Of a stretch of 38,901 nt of DNA, positions 7,761-16,255 are shown piece by piece (the first letter of the stretch is position 1; every line of letters starts with the position of its first letter). The stretch is taken from NCBI GenBank assembly GCA_012839585.1, contig DUNB01000004.1, positions 1-38,901 of the forward strand. The letters are read 5' to 3'. A program made the position numbers and the translations under genes. This DNA is from Alcaligenaceae bacterium (lineage in GTDB: Bacteria > Pseudomonadota > Gammaproteobacteria > Burkholderiales > Burkholderiaceae_B). Under the pieces are notes generated by a model. That model made no database searches, had not been told where the DNA came from, and saw only the letters and a program-made list of their open reading frames with translations.

Positions 7761-8408
7761 TTACGCCTTGTTGTTCTCGTCTACGCCGATGATGACGCGA
7801 GTGCCATCAGCAGAGAATTCGTAAGGCGGGATCTCAAGGTTATCGGGAGCAGGCTTGTTGGTGAAGACACGACCTGCGAGATCAAATGTTGAACCATGGC
7901 ATGGGCAGAGGAAACCACCTGTCCAGCTAGAGGGCACGCCGGGTTGTGCGCCGGAATCCAATCGTGGTGTTGGGGAGCAGCCCAAGTGGGTGCAAATCCC
8001 TATACACACAAAAATTTCGGGACGACGTGAACGGTATTCGTTTTTAGCGTATTCTGGTGTGAAGCCGGGACGATCTGATTGGGGGTCGGCGAGCTCGTTG
8101 TCAATCGTTTTCAGCGCAGCTAGCTGGGCTTCAGTACGATGCAAGATCCAAATGGGATTGCCGCGCCACTCTACGGTGCGCATTTCGCCTGGGGCTAGTG
8201 TAGAAATGTCTACCTCAACGGGTGCACCTGCGGCGCGCGCCTTTGCTGAGGGGGCAAACGAGCCCACAAAGGGGACTGCGGTGGCCACACCGGCGACACC
8301 ACCGACCGCACAGGCGGTAGTGACCCAAAAACGGCGCGAAGGGTCGGACGGGAGAATGGAATTTTCTTCCGCTCCGTTTTCGTTGGGCTGTGTCGTAATC
8401 TGACTCAT
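7761..8408 (-). CDS. petA: Rieske iron-sulfur subunit of the bc1 complex
   Basis: A 215-residue Rieske protein. A twin-arginine-type N terminus (SRRFW at 24-28, then a hydrophobic helix) anchors it and indicates export by the Tat system encoded nearby. The [2Fe-2S] ligands are Cys139/His141 (CTHLGC) and Cys168/His171 (CPCHGS), with Cys144 and Cys170 forming the usual disulfide. I start at the ATG at 8408, which has AAGGA about eight bases upstream; the frame is open 34 codons further, but that extension is unlike the family. First gene of petABC, divergent from mscL. Confidence 0.95.
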   Translation of the reverse strand: MSQITTQPNENGAEENSILPSDPSRRFWVTTACAVGGVAGVATAVPFVGSFAPSAKARAAGAPVEVDISTLAPGEMRTVEWRGNPIWILHRTEAQLAALKTIDNELADPQSDRPGFTPEYAKNEYRSRRPEIFVCIGICTHLGCSPTPRLDSGAQPGVPSSWTGGFLCPCHGSTFDLAGRVFTNKPAPDNLEIPPYEFSADGTRVIIGVDENNKA

Positions 8409-8539
8409 TCTAGTATCCTTATTCCTGCCCACGTTGGGCTTAGCACAATTTATGGACTTGGTCTGGGTATTGTTATTGCAACACTGCATTATAGCGTATA
8501 GTGCCAGCAATTTTTCTGTGATGTCATTAAGGAGTTTAT

Positions 8540-9007
8540 ATGAGTAAAACTACCGGTTTTTTAAAAGAATTCCGCGAATTTGCCGTTAAAGGCAATATGA
8601 TCGACCTAGCGGTTGGGGTAATTATAGGGGCCGCTTTTGGCAAAATCATCGACTCTCTGGTCAAGGATGTGATCATGCCGATCATTAGCTTTATCCTTGG
8701 CGGCGAGGTCGATTTTGCCAATAAGTTTACCGTATTGCGTTTACCCGAGGGCTATGCCGGCGCGCAGACTATCGATGAGTTGAATGCAGCAGGTGCCGTT
8801 GTATTGGCCTGGGGCAACTTTTTGACCATTTTTATCAACTTTATTTTGTTGGCCTTCGTGGTCTTTTTGATGGTTAAGATGGTTAACCGTATGCGCCAAG
8901 CGGTTCACAAAGAGGAGGCTGCTGCACCCGCCGCACCTGCACCTACGCCTGAAGACGTGGTGTTGCTGCGCGAGATTCGCGATGCATTAAAAAACAAGAG
9001 TGCTTAA
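8540..9007 (+). CDS. mscL: Large-conductance mechanosensitive channel MscL
   Basis: Homopentameric emergency-release channel of the inner membrane, 155 residues. The pore helix [20 protein letters not shown] (about 14-33) is highly typical, the second helix lies at about 93-113, and the C-terminal bundle ends RDALKNKSA. An Ala/Pro stretch ([15 protein letters not shown]) links the second helix to the bundle and makes the protein somewhat longer than the 136-residue E. coli channel. A strong AAGGAG precedes the ATG. Transcribed divergently from petA across a 131-base gap and followed by a bidirectional terminator. Confidence 0.96.
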   Translation: MSKTTGFLKEFREFAVKGNMIDLAVGVIIGAAFGKIIDSLVKDVIMPIISFILGGEVDFANKFTVLRLPEGYAGAQTIDELNAAGAVVLAWGNFLTIFINFILLAFVVFLMVKMVNRMRQAVHKEEAAAPAAPAPTPEDVVLLREIRDALKNKSA

Positions 9008-9032
9008 TGACTTAATCGCGGTAATTGTACCT

Positions 9033-9057
9033 TAAAGCCCGTGTAATACGGGCTTTA
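9033..9057. terminator. Bidirectional terminator between mscL and the Nif3 gene
   Basis: A perfect stem AAAGCCCGT/ACGGGCTTT (9034-9042 against 9048-9056, extended by one T-A pair) with a five-base loop. It lies between two convergent genes and ends in T-rich sequence on the plus strand. Confidence 0.8.
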
Positions 9058-9062
9058 TTACA

Positions 9063-9842
9063 TTATATGGGGTTATTAATATCGATGAACTCCACCTTGA
9101 GGCTGAACTTTTCAGCTATTTGTTTGCCTAAGGCTTTTACGCCATAGCGTTCTGTCGCATGATGGCCTGCCCCGATATAGGCGGTTTGGCTCTCTTGGGC
9201 GTAATGAAATGTTGGTTCAGAGGCCTCGCCGCTAATGTATAAATCCACGCCGGCATCAATCGCGTCTTGCATAAAGCCTTGCGCACCACCGGTACACCAG
9301 GCCACTTTTTGGATGAGTTGTTGTGGATTTCCTACAACCAAAGGGTCCCGTTGCAATGTTTGACAAATGTTTTTAGCAACTTTTTCTAGGGGTAAAGGGG
9401 TTTCTAAATAACCCGTTTGAATAAGGCCGTTAGGACCTATACCTACAGGCAGCTCATCCGCATCCAGATCCTGTGTTAGTCCTAGCTTCAATGCAAGCTG
9501 TGTGTTGTTGCCGACGATAGGGTGTGCATCTAAGGGCAAGTGATAGGCGATCAGGTTGAGGTCATGCGCTAAAGCAAAAGCCAGGCGCTTTTTTTTCATG
9601 CCTCGAATGCGCTCATCTTCATTCTTCCAAAACCAACCATGATGAACTAATACGGTGTCCGCTCCGCGTTCAGCCGCCGCTTCAAGTAGTGCCTGAGAGG
9701 CCGTGACGCCTGTCACTATATGTTGAACGGTTTCGGCACCTTCGACTTGTAGTCCATTGGGGCAATAGTCTTTAAAGCGAGTGGCTTGTAAATAGGTGTC
9801 TAGCCATGTGACGAGCTGATTTCGATTGATAGATAAAAGCAT
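9063..9842 (-). CDS. Nif3-like dinuclear metal centre protein (YbgI/DUF34 family)
   Basis: A 259-residue member of the Nif3/YbgI family, which forms hexameric toroids with two metals per subunit. Metal-site motifs are visible: VLVHHGWFWKN near residue 65, AYHLPLDAHP near 98, and GAGHHATERYG near 224. Some relatives are called GTP cyclohydrolase I type 2, but the physiological reaction is not established and I assign none. Convergent with mscL. Start is the ATG at 9842. Confidence 0.9.
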   Translation of the reverse strand: MLLSINRNQLVTWLDTYLQATRFKDYCPNGLQVEGAETVQHIVTGVTASQALLEAAAERGADTVLVHHGWFWKNEDERIRGMKKKRLAFALAHDLNLIAYHLPLDAHPIVGNNTQLALKLGLTQDLDADELPVGIGPNGLIQTGYLETPLPLEKVAKNICQTLQRDPLVVGNPQQLIQKVAWCTGGAQGFMQDAIDAGVDLYISGEASEPTFHYAQESQTAYIGAGHHATERYGVKALGKQIAEKFSLKVEFIDINNPI

Positions 9843-9896
9843 AATGAAATAAATGAGTTAGGTAGGGAGAGTACCAGTAGTGTACCCATAAACTCT

Positions 9897-10142
9897 ATGG
9901 TGAAGGCGTGTGACAGTGTTTGCTGGCCTCAGGGTTCTGTTCATGGTTACAAAGTGGCCGAAGATGTGGGTCCGGCACAAGCTTTGTTTTGGGTCAGTCC
10001 TGCAGGAGAGCTTTCCACGCTATTTAAAGAACTGCATAATATTAAGGATCCTGCCGAGGTCGTGCGTCTTTCTCAGGTCAGAGATATTTTCTTTGCACAA
10101 CCAGAGCAGGTTCCCGGTTTTTTTGAAGCAATAGAAGCATAA
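9897..10142 (+). pseudogene. Probable N-terminally truncated cupin-like protein
   Basis: An 81-residue frame. WPQGSVHGYKV followed by GPAQALFWVSPAGELSTLF looks like the second half of a small cupin barrel (the P-x-G-x-x-H motif 2, then a Pro-Ala-Gly turn), and the tail DPAEVVRLSQ resembles cupin C-termini. The first motif with its two histidines and glutamate is absent. The frame stays open about 20 codons upstream to a TAA at 9834 without an ATG, and the ATG used has no ribosome site. It ends 18 bases before an alpha/beta hydrolase on the same strand. It could instead be a short expressed protein of unknown role. Confidence 0.45.
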
Positions 10143-10160
10143 TATTTTTAGAGGTGGAGC

Positions 10161-10865
10161 ATGGAGATAGCAGGTAGTCAGGTTGTATACGGAGCGAGCT
10201 CAGAGCAATGGTATGAGTGGTATGAGCCCGCCCTTAATGTTCCACCTAAAGGGGTTGTGGTGTTGGTGCATGGCGGTTTTTGGCGCCAACGTCATGCCTT
10301 AGGGCAAATGCACCCGTTGGCTCAGTTTTTCTTGGCACAAGGGTGGGTGGTAGCAAACATTGAATACCGTCGTGGTAGCGAAGGCCAATGGCCACTGATC
10401 ATCAATGATGTTAAACAGGCTTTTGCCTCTATTCGAGAAAAAGCACATCAACAAGGTGTGGATAAAGTGGTGGGCATAGGCCATTCAGTAGGTGGCCAGT
10501 TGGTTTTGCTGTCCGCAGACTACCAGGATATTACGGTGGCTTTGGCACCTGTTACAGACGTACAGAGAACCAAGGATGAGGCGCTAGGTGAAAACGCCGC
10601 AGTGGATTTCTTCGGAGATCGGCTAGATCAAGTCAACGAGGAGGCTTCGCCTATTCATCAGCCGGCAGCTAAAGCCAAAACGCTTGTGATTCATGGTGAT
10701 GAGGATGATCGAGTCCCTCTAGCGCACTCAGTAGACTATGTGGCTAAACTAAATAATAGCGGCGCCTCTATAGAGCTTTGGGAGCTCGAAGGTATAGATC
10801 ACTTCGCTATCATCAGCCCAGAGTGCCAGATTTGGCCCAAAGTGGTGGAATACTTAGAGCATTGA
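10161..10865 (+). CDS. Alpha/beta hydrolase (esterase / kynurenine formamidase-like)
   Basis: A 234-residue cytoplasmic alpha/beta hydrolase. The oxyanion motif is HGGFW (37-41), the nucleophile elbow is GHSVG with Ser109, and the likely acid and base are Asp183 (GDEDDRVP) and His214 (GIDHFAI). The HGGFW pattern is that of the esterase/arylformamidase group; no tryptophan-catabolism genes lie nearby, so the substrate is unknown. GAGGTGG upstream of the ATG is a good ribosome site. The TGA stop codon is the first three bases of the 52-nt repeat copy 2, so the original C terminus may have been altered. Confidence 0.85.
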   Translation: MEIAGSQVVYGASSEQWYEWYEPALNVPPKGVVVLVHGGFWRQRHALGQMHPLAQFFLAQGWVVANIEYRRGSEGQWPLIINDVKQAFASIREKAHQQGVDKVVGIGHSVGGQLVLLSADYQDITVALAPVTDVQRTKDEALGENAAVDFFGDRLDQVNEEASPIHQPAAKAKTLVIHGDEDDRVPLAHSVDYVAKLNNSGASIELWELEGIDHFAIISPECQIWPKVVEYLEH

Positions 10866-10914
10866 CATCCTCCTCGCCTTAAACGACGAGGCTCTCCGCG
10901 CATTTTGGTAAATC
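10863..10914. repeat. 52-nt repeat, copy 2, resembling an IS200/IS605 element end
   Basis: Matches copy 1 (3479-3530) at 47 of 52 positions. It contains CCTCG...CGAGG, a five-pair stem with ten-base loop, degraded from the CCTCGCC/GGCGAGG hairpin usual at IS200/IS605 ends. Its first three bases are the stop codon of the alpha/beta hydrolase. No transposase or tnpB gene is next to it. Confidence 0.6.
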
Positions 10915-10933
10915 ACAATTAAGTTTGAAGAAA

Positions 10934-10957
10934 AGCGGCCTAGGGCCGCTTTTTTTG
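10934..10957 (+). terminator. Rho-independent terminator of the alpha/beta hydrolase gene
   Basis: A seven-pair perfect stem AGCGGCC/GGCCGCT (10934-10940 and 10944-10950) with a three-base loop, followed by a run of T. It lies 20 bases after the repeat and 69 bases after the hydrolase stop codon. Confidence 0.85.
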
Positions 10958-11045
10958 TGTCCGGGGGAAATAATCACATTTGAACCCTGAGAGCCTGTTA
11001 GCTAACTTACACGAGAAGTTTAAAAAATAAGTGTGTCAGTGCTAG

Positions 11046-11114
11046 GACGTTAATGAACTATCCCCAAGCGCTTATCCATTCTGGATGAGTGACTTGGGGA
11101 TAGGGGTTAACGTC
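11046..11114. other. Long three-tier hairpin downstream of sorB
   Basis: Nested arms: GACGTTAA/TTAACGTC (11046-11053 and 11107-11114), CTATCCCCAAG/CTTGGGGATAG (11058-11068 and 11093-11103), and an inner eight-pair stem (11071-11078 and 11082-11089, one G-T pair) with a three-base loop, separated by small internal loops. On the plus strand it is followed by TTTTATT. It begins three bases beyond the sorB stop codon, so it is in the sorAB 3' region. It may be a terminator or a stabilising 3' structure. Confidence 0.65.
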
Positions 11115-11116
11115 TT

Positions 11117-11443
11117 TTATTGGGTGACTTTAACCACGTATTCGATAATGGCCTCACGTTCAGATTCTTCGAGGCTGTCGGCAAAAGAAGGCATAGCGCC
11201 CATACCATCCATCATCGCTTTACGAATGCGGTCGGCATCAGGCTTTAATTCGTCTAAAACTGGGCCAATAGCGCCCGTAGCACCTGCGTCCTCAAGGGTA
11301 TGGCAAACGGAACAGGCAATGGGTTTAGCTGTGGAGCTAAACAGCATTTTGCCTTGTTCTAGTTGCTCTGCATCCGTAGCAAAGACTAGGGAGCTGCTCG
11401 TTAAAAGAGTAGCGGAAAATAATAAAGAAGACAGTTTTTTCAT
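11117..11443 (-). CDS. sorB: Mono-heme cytochrome c, SorB-like subunit
   Basis: A 108-residue periplasmic cytochrome c with a signal peptide (about 1-22, ending VFA), the heme motif CSVCH at 44-48 and a probable Met ligand in GAMPSFADSL. It follows the molybdenum sulfite dehydrogenase gene, an arrangement known for SorAB where SorB accepts the electrons from sulfite. The symbol is assigned by context; small class I cytochromes cannot be distinguished by sequence alone. A strong hairpin separates it from sorA. Confidence 0.75.
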   Translation of the reverse strand: MKKLSSLLFSATLLTSSSLVFATDAEQLEQGKMLFSSTAKPIACSVCHTLEDAGATGAIGPVLDELKPDADRIRKAMMDGMGAMPSFADSLEESEREAIIEYVVKVTQ

Positions 11444-11460
11444 GGTGTGAAGAGAACAAC

Positions 11461-11488
11461 AAGAGGGCTGAGCGTAGTCAGCCCTCTT
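11461..11488 (-). other. Perfect 11-bp hairpin between sorA and sorB
   Basis: AAGAGGGCTGA (11461-11471) pairs with TCAGCCCTCTT (11478-11488), loop of six. On the minus strand the following bases are moderately T-rich (TTGTTGTTCTC), so it could be a leaky terminator or a processing barrier that sets the sorA:sorB ratio. On the plus strand it is followed by TTTTATAT. Confidence 0.65.
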
Positions 11489-11526
11489 TTTATATATACG
11501 TCTAAAGAGATAGGTAAGAGAAAGGT

Positions 11527-12753
11527 TTAAGCAACAGTGATTGTTACGGCGTGGTCAGCCCAGCTATTGTTCAAATAACCACGGTTGTTTACCATGCGTT
11601 CTTCTGGTTGCACATCGCCGTCCTTGTTGGTTGCACGGCTAGTGATGGAGTAGTCACCGGCCTTGAGTTCTGTGGATAGAACAAATTGACGCCATGCGTA
11701 AGGACCTAGGTCTGGACCGATAAATTCGGCTTTTTGCCAGGATTTACCACCGTCAACGGAAACCTCGACACCTGTGACATCTGTAGTGCCACCCATGGCC
11801 AAGCCTTGGATTTGTACCTTGCCGGCTTTAACGGTTTCGTTTTCCTCGCCTGCTGGATAAGTAACCCAAGATTTAACAGGCATTTTCCATACGGACTTGT
11901 GCTCTGGAGCCCCTTTTTCGCCAACAGGAGCGAGGCGGTAACCGGATTGCTGGATATTGGCTGGTGATTGCTCTTCGGTGAAAGCAAGACGTTTAATGTA
12001 TTTTACGTTGTTCACACCGGTGTAGCCGGGAACAACCATGCGCAAAGGACCACCGTGAGCCAAAGGAATAGGCTCGCCGTTGATTTCCCATGCCAAGATA
12101 GCGTCTTCGACTGCCTCTAGGGGTACGGAACGCTCAACCTGAATGGTGTTAGGGTCTAGACCCTCTGGGATGGGCTCGCCACCGGTACCTGTCATGTATT
12201 TGGCAGAATCAACCATGCCGCCAACGTGCTCTAGGAGGGTTTTAACGGGAATGCCGGTAAAGACCACACAGCCTGCGGCACCAACAGTCCATTGGGTTCC
12301 GCTGGGTTTTTCGGGGAAGTAAGCGCGACCGTTACCAGAACACTGGAGCACCATGGCAACAGAAGTCATGCCCATGGTTTTTAGGTCAGCAACAGTGAGT
12401 TTAGTTGGGTTTTTTACGCCCTCGACGTCTAATTCCCATACGTCTGGGTTAGTGACGATGTCAGCAGATGGAGGGGCGATGTTGTTGCGAACAAAAAGGC
12501 GATCCAATGGAGTGATGGTGCCGCTGCCGAAAGCAGAGCGCTTGGTTTCCATTGTGTTAGCACTGTGGATAATGAGGCTATCCGCATTTTTCCAGCTGGC
12601 GTAATCCGGTAACGATTTCGCCGCGTCTTTTTGGGTTGATGCTAGCGCTTTAGCTGCAGGGCTTAGGGCGCCTAAAGCACCCATGGAGGCGAGGCCTATC
12701 GCACCGCCGGTGCTAGTCAGCAGTGTACGACGGGATTGATTTATCGTAGTCAT
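11527..12753 (-). CDS. sorA: Molybdopterin sulfite dehydrogenase, SorA-like catalytic subunit
   Basis: A 408-residue periplasmic enzyme of the sulfite oxidase family. A Tat signal (QSRRTLLTSTGG, residues 6-17) fits export of a folded cofactor protein by the Tat system encoded just upstream. Cys138 in LQCSGNGR is the expected Mo ligand. The C-terminal dimerisation domain (about 285-408) contains VTGVEVSVDGGKSWQ. Sulfite is the most likely substrate because of the adjacent SorB-like cytochrome; YedY/MsrP-type or SoxC-type roles are less likely given length and partner. GAAGGTGA precedes the ATG. Confidence 0.85.
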   Translation of the reverse strand: MTTINQSRRTLLTSTGGAIGLASMGALGALSPAAKALASTQKDAAKSLPDYASWKNADSLIIHSANTMETKRSAFGSGTITPLDRLFVRNNIAPPSADIVTNPDVWELDVEGVKNPTKLTVADLKTMGMTSVAMVLQCSGNGRAYFPEKPSGTQWTVGAAGCVVFTGIPVKTLLEHVGGMVDSAKYMTGTGGEPIPEGLDPNTIQVERSVPLEAVEDAILAWEINGEPIPLAHGGPLRMVVPGYTGVNNVKYIKRLAFTEEQSPANIQQSGYRLAPVGEKGAPEHKSVWKMPVKSWVTYPAGEENETVKAGKVQIQGLAMGGTTDVTGVEVSVDGGKSWQKAEFIGPDLGPYAWRQFVLSTELKAGDYSITSRATNKDGDVQPEERMVNNRGYLNNSWADHAVTITVA

Positions 12754-12880
12754 AATTCACCTTCTTTAATCTAGTTTATTTTAGATGTAAAGTATAGGTG
12801 GACCTACGGGATAGTCCTAGTCGATATAACCCTAGTATATAACGATACTGTGTGTTTCGTTTTTATGGGTTTTTAACGGG

Positions 12881-13633
12881 TTAGGCCTCGGACTCGACCT
12901 CTATAGTGTCAGATTTTTTGATGAAGTTAGCGCAAATAATCCCGACCTCGTAAAGAAGACAAAGTGGGCCAGCTAACAAAAATTGGCTGATCACGTCAGG
13001 TGGCGTAATAACGGCTGCAATCACAAAGGCGGCTACAATGACGTAACCACGGATTTCGCGTAGTTTTTTGACCGTAGTCATTCCTGTTTTTACGAGTAGG
13101 ACGACCGCAATGGGGACCTCGAAGGTCACACCAAAAGCGATAAACATCGTCATCACAAAGTTCAGGTAAGCCTCAATATCCGGAGCCGGGGTGATGGACT
13201 CTGGAGCAAAGGAAGCAATGAAGTGGAAAACGGTTTTAAATACGACGAAATAACTAAAGGCCATCCCTAAGATAAATAGCAGGGTGCTAGATAGAATCAA
13301 AGGTAGGGCGAGACGCTTTTCGTGAATATACAATCCGGGTGCAATAAAAGCCCATGCTTGGTAGAGCACCATCGGTAAAGCAATCACAAAAGACGTCAGC
13401 AAGGTAACCTTGACGGGAACCATAAAAGGTGTGATTACGCCGGTTGCAATCATTCGAGTGCCTTGAGGCAATGAAGCCAACATAGGCTGGGCTAAGAAGT
13501 CATAAATGACGGATGGCCCGGGATACAAGAAGAGGATGATAAAAACCGCAATTACACTGACTACCGCTCTGAGTAGGCGTGTGCGTAATTCAACTAAGTG
13601 CGAGATGAACGTATCGTTAGCAGGGGCTGTCAT
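12881..13633 (-). CDS. tatC: Sec-independent protein translocase TatC
   Basis: A 250-residue polytopic receptor for twin-arginine signal peptides. The N-terminal segment [15 protein letters not shown] with its conserved HLxELRxR and six hydrophobic helices are typical. Its ATG overlaps the tatB stop by four bases, implying translational coupling. Likely clients in this window are the PetA Rieske protein and SorA. Confidence 0.96.
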   Translation of the reverse strand: MTAPANDTFISHLVELRTRLLRAVVSVIAVFIILFLYPGPSVIYDFLAQPMLASLPQGTRMIATGVITPFMVPVKVTLLTSFVIALPMVLYQAWAFIAPGLYIHEKRLALPLILSSTLLFILGMAFSYFVVFKTVFHFIASFAPESITPAPDIEAYLNFVMTMFIAFGVTFEVPIAVVLLVKTGMTTVKKLREIRGYVIVAAFVIAAVITPPDVISQFLLAGPLCLLYEVGIICANFIKKSDTIEVESEA

Positions 13634-14043
13634 TCTTTTTTACCCTCGAGGCGATCATCAGGGGTGCTAGTGGGCTCGGCGTCTTTGTCGGCGGAATCGG
13701 GTTGGCTGCTTTCGGTAATCGATTTAGCAACCTTTTCTGTTTCCTGGCCCAGTTCGTTAACCGCGTCACGGGCCTCAGCGAGAGGGTCTTTGATTTGCTT
13801 GCCAAACTGATTGACGGACTGTTTGATAGACGAGGAGGCGTCTTCCATTTGTTTTTTGATGGAGTTGATCTCGTCTAAGTCAATTTCGCGTTGGATATCG
13901 CTTTTGACATCGTTCATGTAGCGCTGAGCGCGTCCGAACATATGCCCGACTGTGCGGGCGACGCGAGGTAGGCGTTCGGGTCCTAGGACCACGAGCGCCA
14001 CCACACCGATTAGCATAAGTTCACTAAAGCTGATATCAAACAT
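13630..14043 (-). CDS. tatB: Sec-independent protein translocase TatB
   Basis: A 137-residue single-span protein: N-terminal helix [20 protein letters not shown], the FGPERLP-type hinge (here [12 protein letters not shown]), an amphipathic helix, then a charged disordered tail ending KKE. Partner of TatC in signal-peptide recognition. It follows tatA by 18 bases and overlaps tatC by four. Confidence 0.95.
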   Translation of the reverse strand: MFDISFSELMLIGVVALVVLGPERLPRVARTVGHMFGRAQRYMNDVKSDIQREIDLDEINSIKKQMEDASSSIKQSVNQFGKQIKDPLAEARDAVNELGQETEKVAKSITESSQPDSADKDAEPTSTPDDRLEGKKE

Positions 14044-14061
14044 AATTGAATTTTAGACGTA

Positions 14062-14289
14062 TTAGTTGTTGGATACGTCTTGTTTTTCTTTTGCTTGAAC
14101 GTCGACGGTATTTTGATCTGGTACCTGTTTAGGTGGCAAATCCTCGTCTTCGGCTTCTTTAATGCCTTTTTTGAAGCCTTTAACAGCTCCGCCTAAGTCT
14201 TCGCCGATGTTACGCAATTTTTTTGTACCAAAAACTAGCGCCACAATAACCAGAACGACTAGCCAATGCCAAATACTAAAACTACCCAT
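14062..14289 (-). CDS. tatA: Sec-independent protein translocase TatA
   Basis: A 75-residue pore-forming subunit: short N-terminal helix ([17 protein letters not shown]), the [14 protein letters not shown] hinge and amphipathic helix, then an acidic/polar tail. First gene of tatABC, 12 bases after hinT on the same strand. Confidence 0.95.
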   Translation of the reverse strand: MGSFSIWHWLVVLVIVALVFGTKKLRNIGEDLGGAVKGFKKGIKEAEDEDLPPKQVPDQNTVDVQAKEKQDVSNN

Positions 14290-14301
14290 GGTGGGCCTCC
14301 G

Positions 14302-14670
14302 TTATGCAACTGCTGTTGCTGTGGTTTTCCAAGGGCGTGGGCCCCCAAGAATATGTAAGTGTAGGTGATCGATCTCTTGGCCACCGTCTTTGCCGTTATT
14401 TATGACTAAGCGGTAGCCGCCATCAGCGCCAGAGCGGCAGCCGTTATCAGCTGCGATCTGAGGCACTAAGGCCATCATTTTTCCTAACCAGTGAGCATCA
14501 TCGCTCGTGACATGTTGCATCGAGACAATATGATGTTTGGGCACAACCAGAATATGAACCGGTGCGACTGGATTGATGTCTTTAAAGGCGATGAACTCAT
14601 CGTCTTCGTAGACCTGAGTGGAGGGGATGGATCCCTCTATGATTTTGCAAAATAAGCAGTTTTGACTCAT
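14302..14670 (-). CDS. hinT: HIT family nucleotide-binding hydrolase (HinT type)
   Basis: A 122-residue histidine-triad protein with CLFCKIIEG at the N terminus and the catalytic H-x-H-x-H motif (DHLHLHILGG) near the C terminus. HinT enzymes hydrolyse purine nucleoside phosphoramidates. I start at the ATG at 14670 (MSQNCLFCK), which matches the family; the frame is open 18 codons further with no homologous sequence. It lies between hisE and tatA, as in related bacteria. Confidence 0.92.
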   Translation of the reverse strand: MSQNCLFCKIIEGSIPSTQVYEDDEFIAFKDINPVAPVHILVVPKHHIVSMQHVTSDDAHWLGKMMALVPQIAADNGCRSGADGGYRLVINNGKDGGQEIDHLHLHILGGPRPWKTTATAVA

Positions 14671-14748
14671 GTGTGCAAGGTAGTGTTTAACACCTACGTT
14701 ATGAATTAGGTAATTAGTTAACAAACTATTGTAATGTATTGTGCCACA

Positions 14749-15087
14749 TTATACGTTTTGTGGACGATTTGCTTTTTCGACTAAGCCTGATATGCCTTGG
14801 CGCTTTGCGAGCTCTGCAAAAACCTCTGCCGGGCTGACATCGTAATAATTCAGCGCGACGAGCGTGTGGAACCAGAGGTCTGCAGTCTCGTTGACGATGG
14901 CTTGATGATCTTTGTCTTTGGCTGCCATCACGAGTTCGGTGGCTTCTTCGCCAATTTTTTTCAAAAATGCATCCGGGCCTTTGGCGTAGAGTTTGGCTAC
15001 GTAAGAGCTTTCGGGATCCCCGCCGGCCTTAGGTAGTCTAGAGGCCAAGACGGTCATGAGTTCGGTTAATACTAAATCAGCATTCAT
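14749..15087 (-). CDS. hisE: Phosphoribosyl-ATP pyrophosphatase
   Basis: A 112-residue all-helical enzyme that hydrolyses PR-ATP to PR-AMP, the second step of histidine synthesis. The acidic motif [13 protein letters not shown] and [14 protein letters not shown] are the metal-binding helices of the MazG-like HisE fold. It is separate from hisI here, whereas enterobacteria have a fused HisIE. Its ATG overlaps the hisI stop by four bases. Confidence 0.95.
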   Translation of the reverse strand: MNADLVLTELMTVLASRLPKAGGDPESSYVAKLYAKGPDAFLKKIGEEATELVMAAKDKDHQAIVNETADLWFHTLVALNYYDVSPAEVFAELAKRQGISGLVEKANRPQNV

Positions 15088-15482
15088 GAGTAAATAGAAT
15101 CAGGGTCTTTGAGTATAGGTTCAGTCGTTTCCCAGACTGGCGTTTGTCCATCGGTGTTTAAACGCTGGTAAAAGCAGCTATTACGCCCTGTGTGACAGGC
15201 GATATTTCCGTGTTGTTCGATGGATAGCAAAATCACATCGGCGTCACAGTCTAAGCGTATGGCTTTGACGGACTGATGATGACCTGATTCTTCTCCTTTG
15301 CGCCACAGTTTTTGTCTGGAGCGGGACCAATAGACAGCGCGTTGTGTAGCAACGGTTTCAGCTAATGCCTCGGCATTCATCCAGGCGACCATCAGCACTT
15401 TCCCAGTGAGCTCGTCTTGAGCAATGGCCGGTATAAGGCCATTGCTGTCAAAGCGAACTTGCTCTAACCAAGAAGAGCTCAT
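15084..15482 (-). CDS. hisI: Phosphoribosyl-AMP cyclohydrolase
   Basis: A 132-residue zinc enzyme opening the purine ring of [23 protein letters not shown] and [10 protein letters not shown] carry the metal-binding residues; [10 protein letters not shown] supplies the other zinc cysteines. Overlaps hisF and hisE by four bases on each side, so translation is probably coupled. Confidence 0.95.
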   Translation of the reverse strand: MSSSWLEQVRFDSNGLIPAIAQDELTGKVLMVAWMNAEALAETVATQRAVYWSRSRQKLWRKGEESGHHQSVKAIRLDCDADVILLSIEQHGNIACHTGRNSCFYQRLNTDGQTPVWETTEPILKDPDSIYS

Positions 15483-16255
15483 CGTACTGTAATACCTTGA
15501 TCTGAAAGAAAGGATTTTGCTTCAGCAATGGTGTGTTGGCCATAGTGGAAAATACTAGCAGCTAACACAGCAGATGCACCGCCTTTCAGGACACCATCGG
15601 CGAGGTCTTGTAGGCTACCTACACCGCCAGAGGCCGTTACAGGAAGATCAGTGGCATCAGCAATTGCACGAGTTAGGGCTAAATCATAGCCGGACTTCGT
15701 ACCATCTTTGTCCATGCTGGTGACCAGTAGTTCGCCCGCACCGAGAGACTCCATGCGTTTGGCCCATTCGATGGCATCAATACCGGTAGCGCGTTGACCG
15801 CCGTGGGTATAGATTTCCCAGGTGATGGTGCCGTTCTGGTCTGTTTTGGTGCGTGCGTCAATGGCAACAATAACCGCGTCCTTGCCAAATTTTTCGCTGG
15901 CTTCTTTGATCAGGTTAGGGTTGCTGATCGCCGCGCTATTGATGGAGACGCGTTGAGCGCCAGCATCCATTAGGCGTTGAATATCATTGAGTTCGCGTAC
16001 ACCGCCGCCCACAGTTAAGGGGATGGAGATGCTGTTAGCGACTTCGGTAACGATATCGTAAATGGAATCGCGGTTTTCAGTGGTCGCGGAGATGTCGAGC
16101 AAGGTGAGCTCATCGGCACCTTGTTCTTCGTAGCGACGGGCGATTTCAACGGGGTCACCGGCATCGACTAGGTCTACAAAATTGACGCCCTTTACAACGC
16201 GACCGGCGTTGACATCAAGGCAGGGAATGATACGGCAAGACAGGTCTGATTTCAT
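15479..16255 (-). CDS. hisF: Imidazole glycerol phosphate synthase, cyclase subunit HisF
   Basis: A 258-residue TIM barrel. The catalytic aspartates lie in [14 protein letters not shown] (near residue 13) and [13 protein letters not shown] (near residue 133). HisF normally receives ammonia from the glutaminase HisH, but no hisH is present next to it or anywhere in the window. HisF can use free ammonia in vitro. Overlaps hisA upstream and hisI downstream by four bases. Confidence 0.96.
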   Translation of the reverse strand: MKSDLSCRIIPCLDVNAGRVVKGVNFVDLVDAGDPVEIARRYEEQGADELTLLDISATTENRDSIYDIVTEVANSISIPLTVGGGVRELNDIQRLMDAGAQRVSINSAAISNPNLIKEASEKFGKDAVIVAIDARTKTDQNGTITWEIYTHGGQRATGIDAIEWAKRMESLGAGELLVTSMDKDGTKSGYDLALTRAIADATDLPVTASGGVGSLQDLADGVLKGGASAVLAASIFHYGQHTIAEAKSFLSDQGITVR

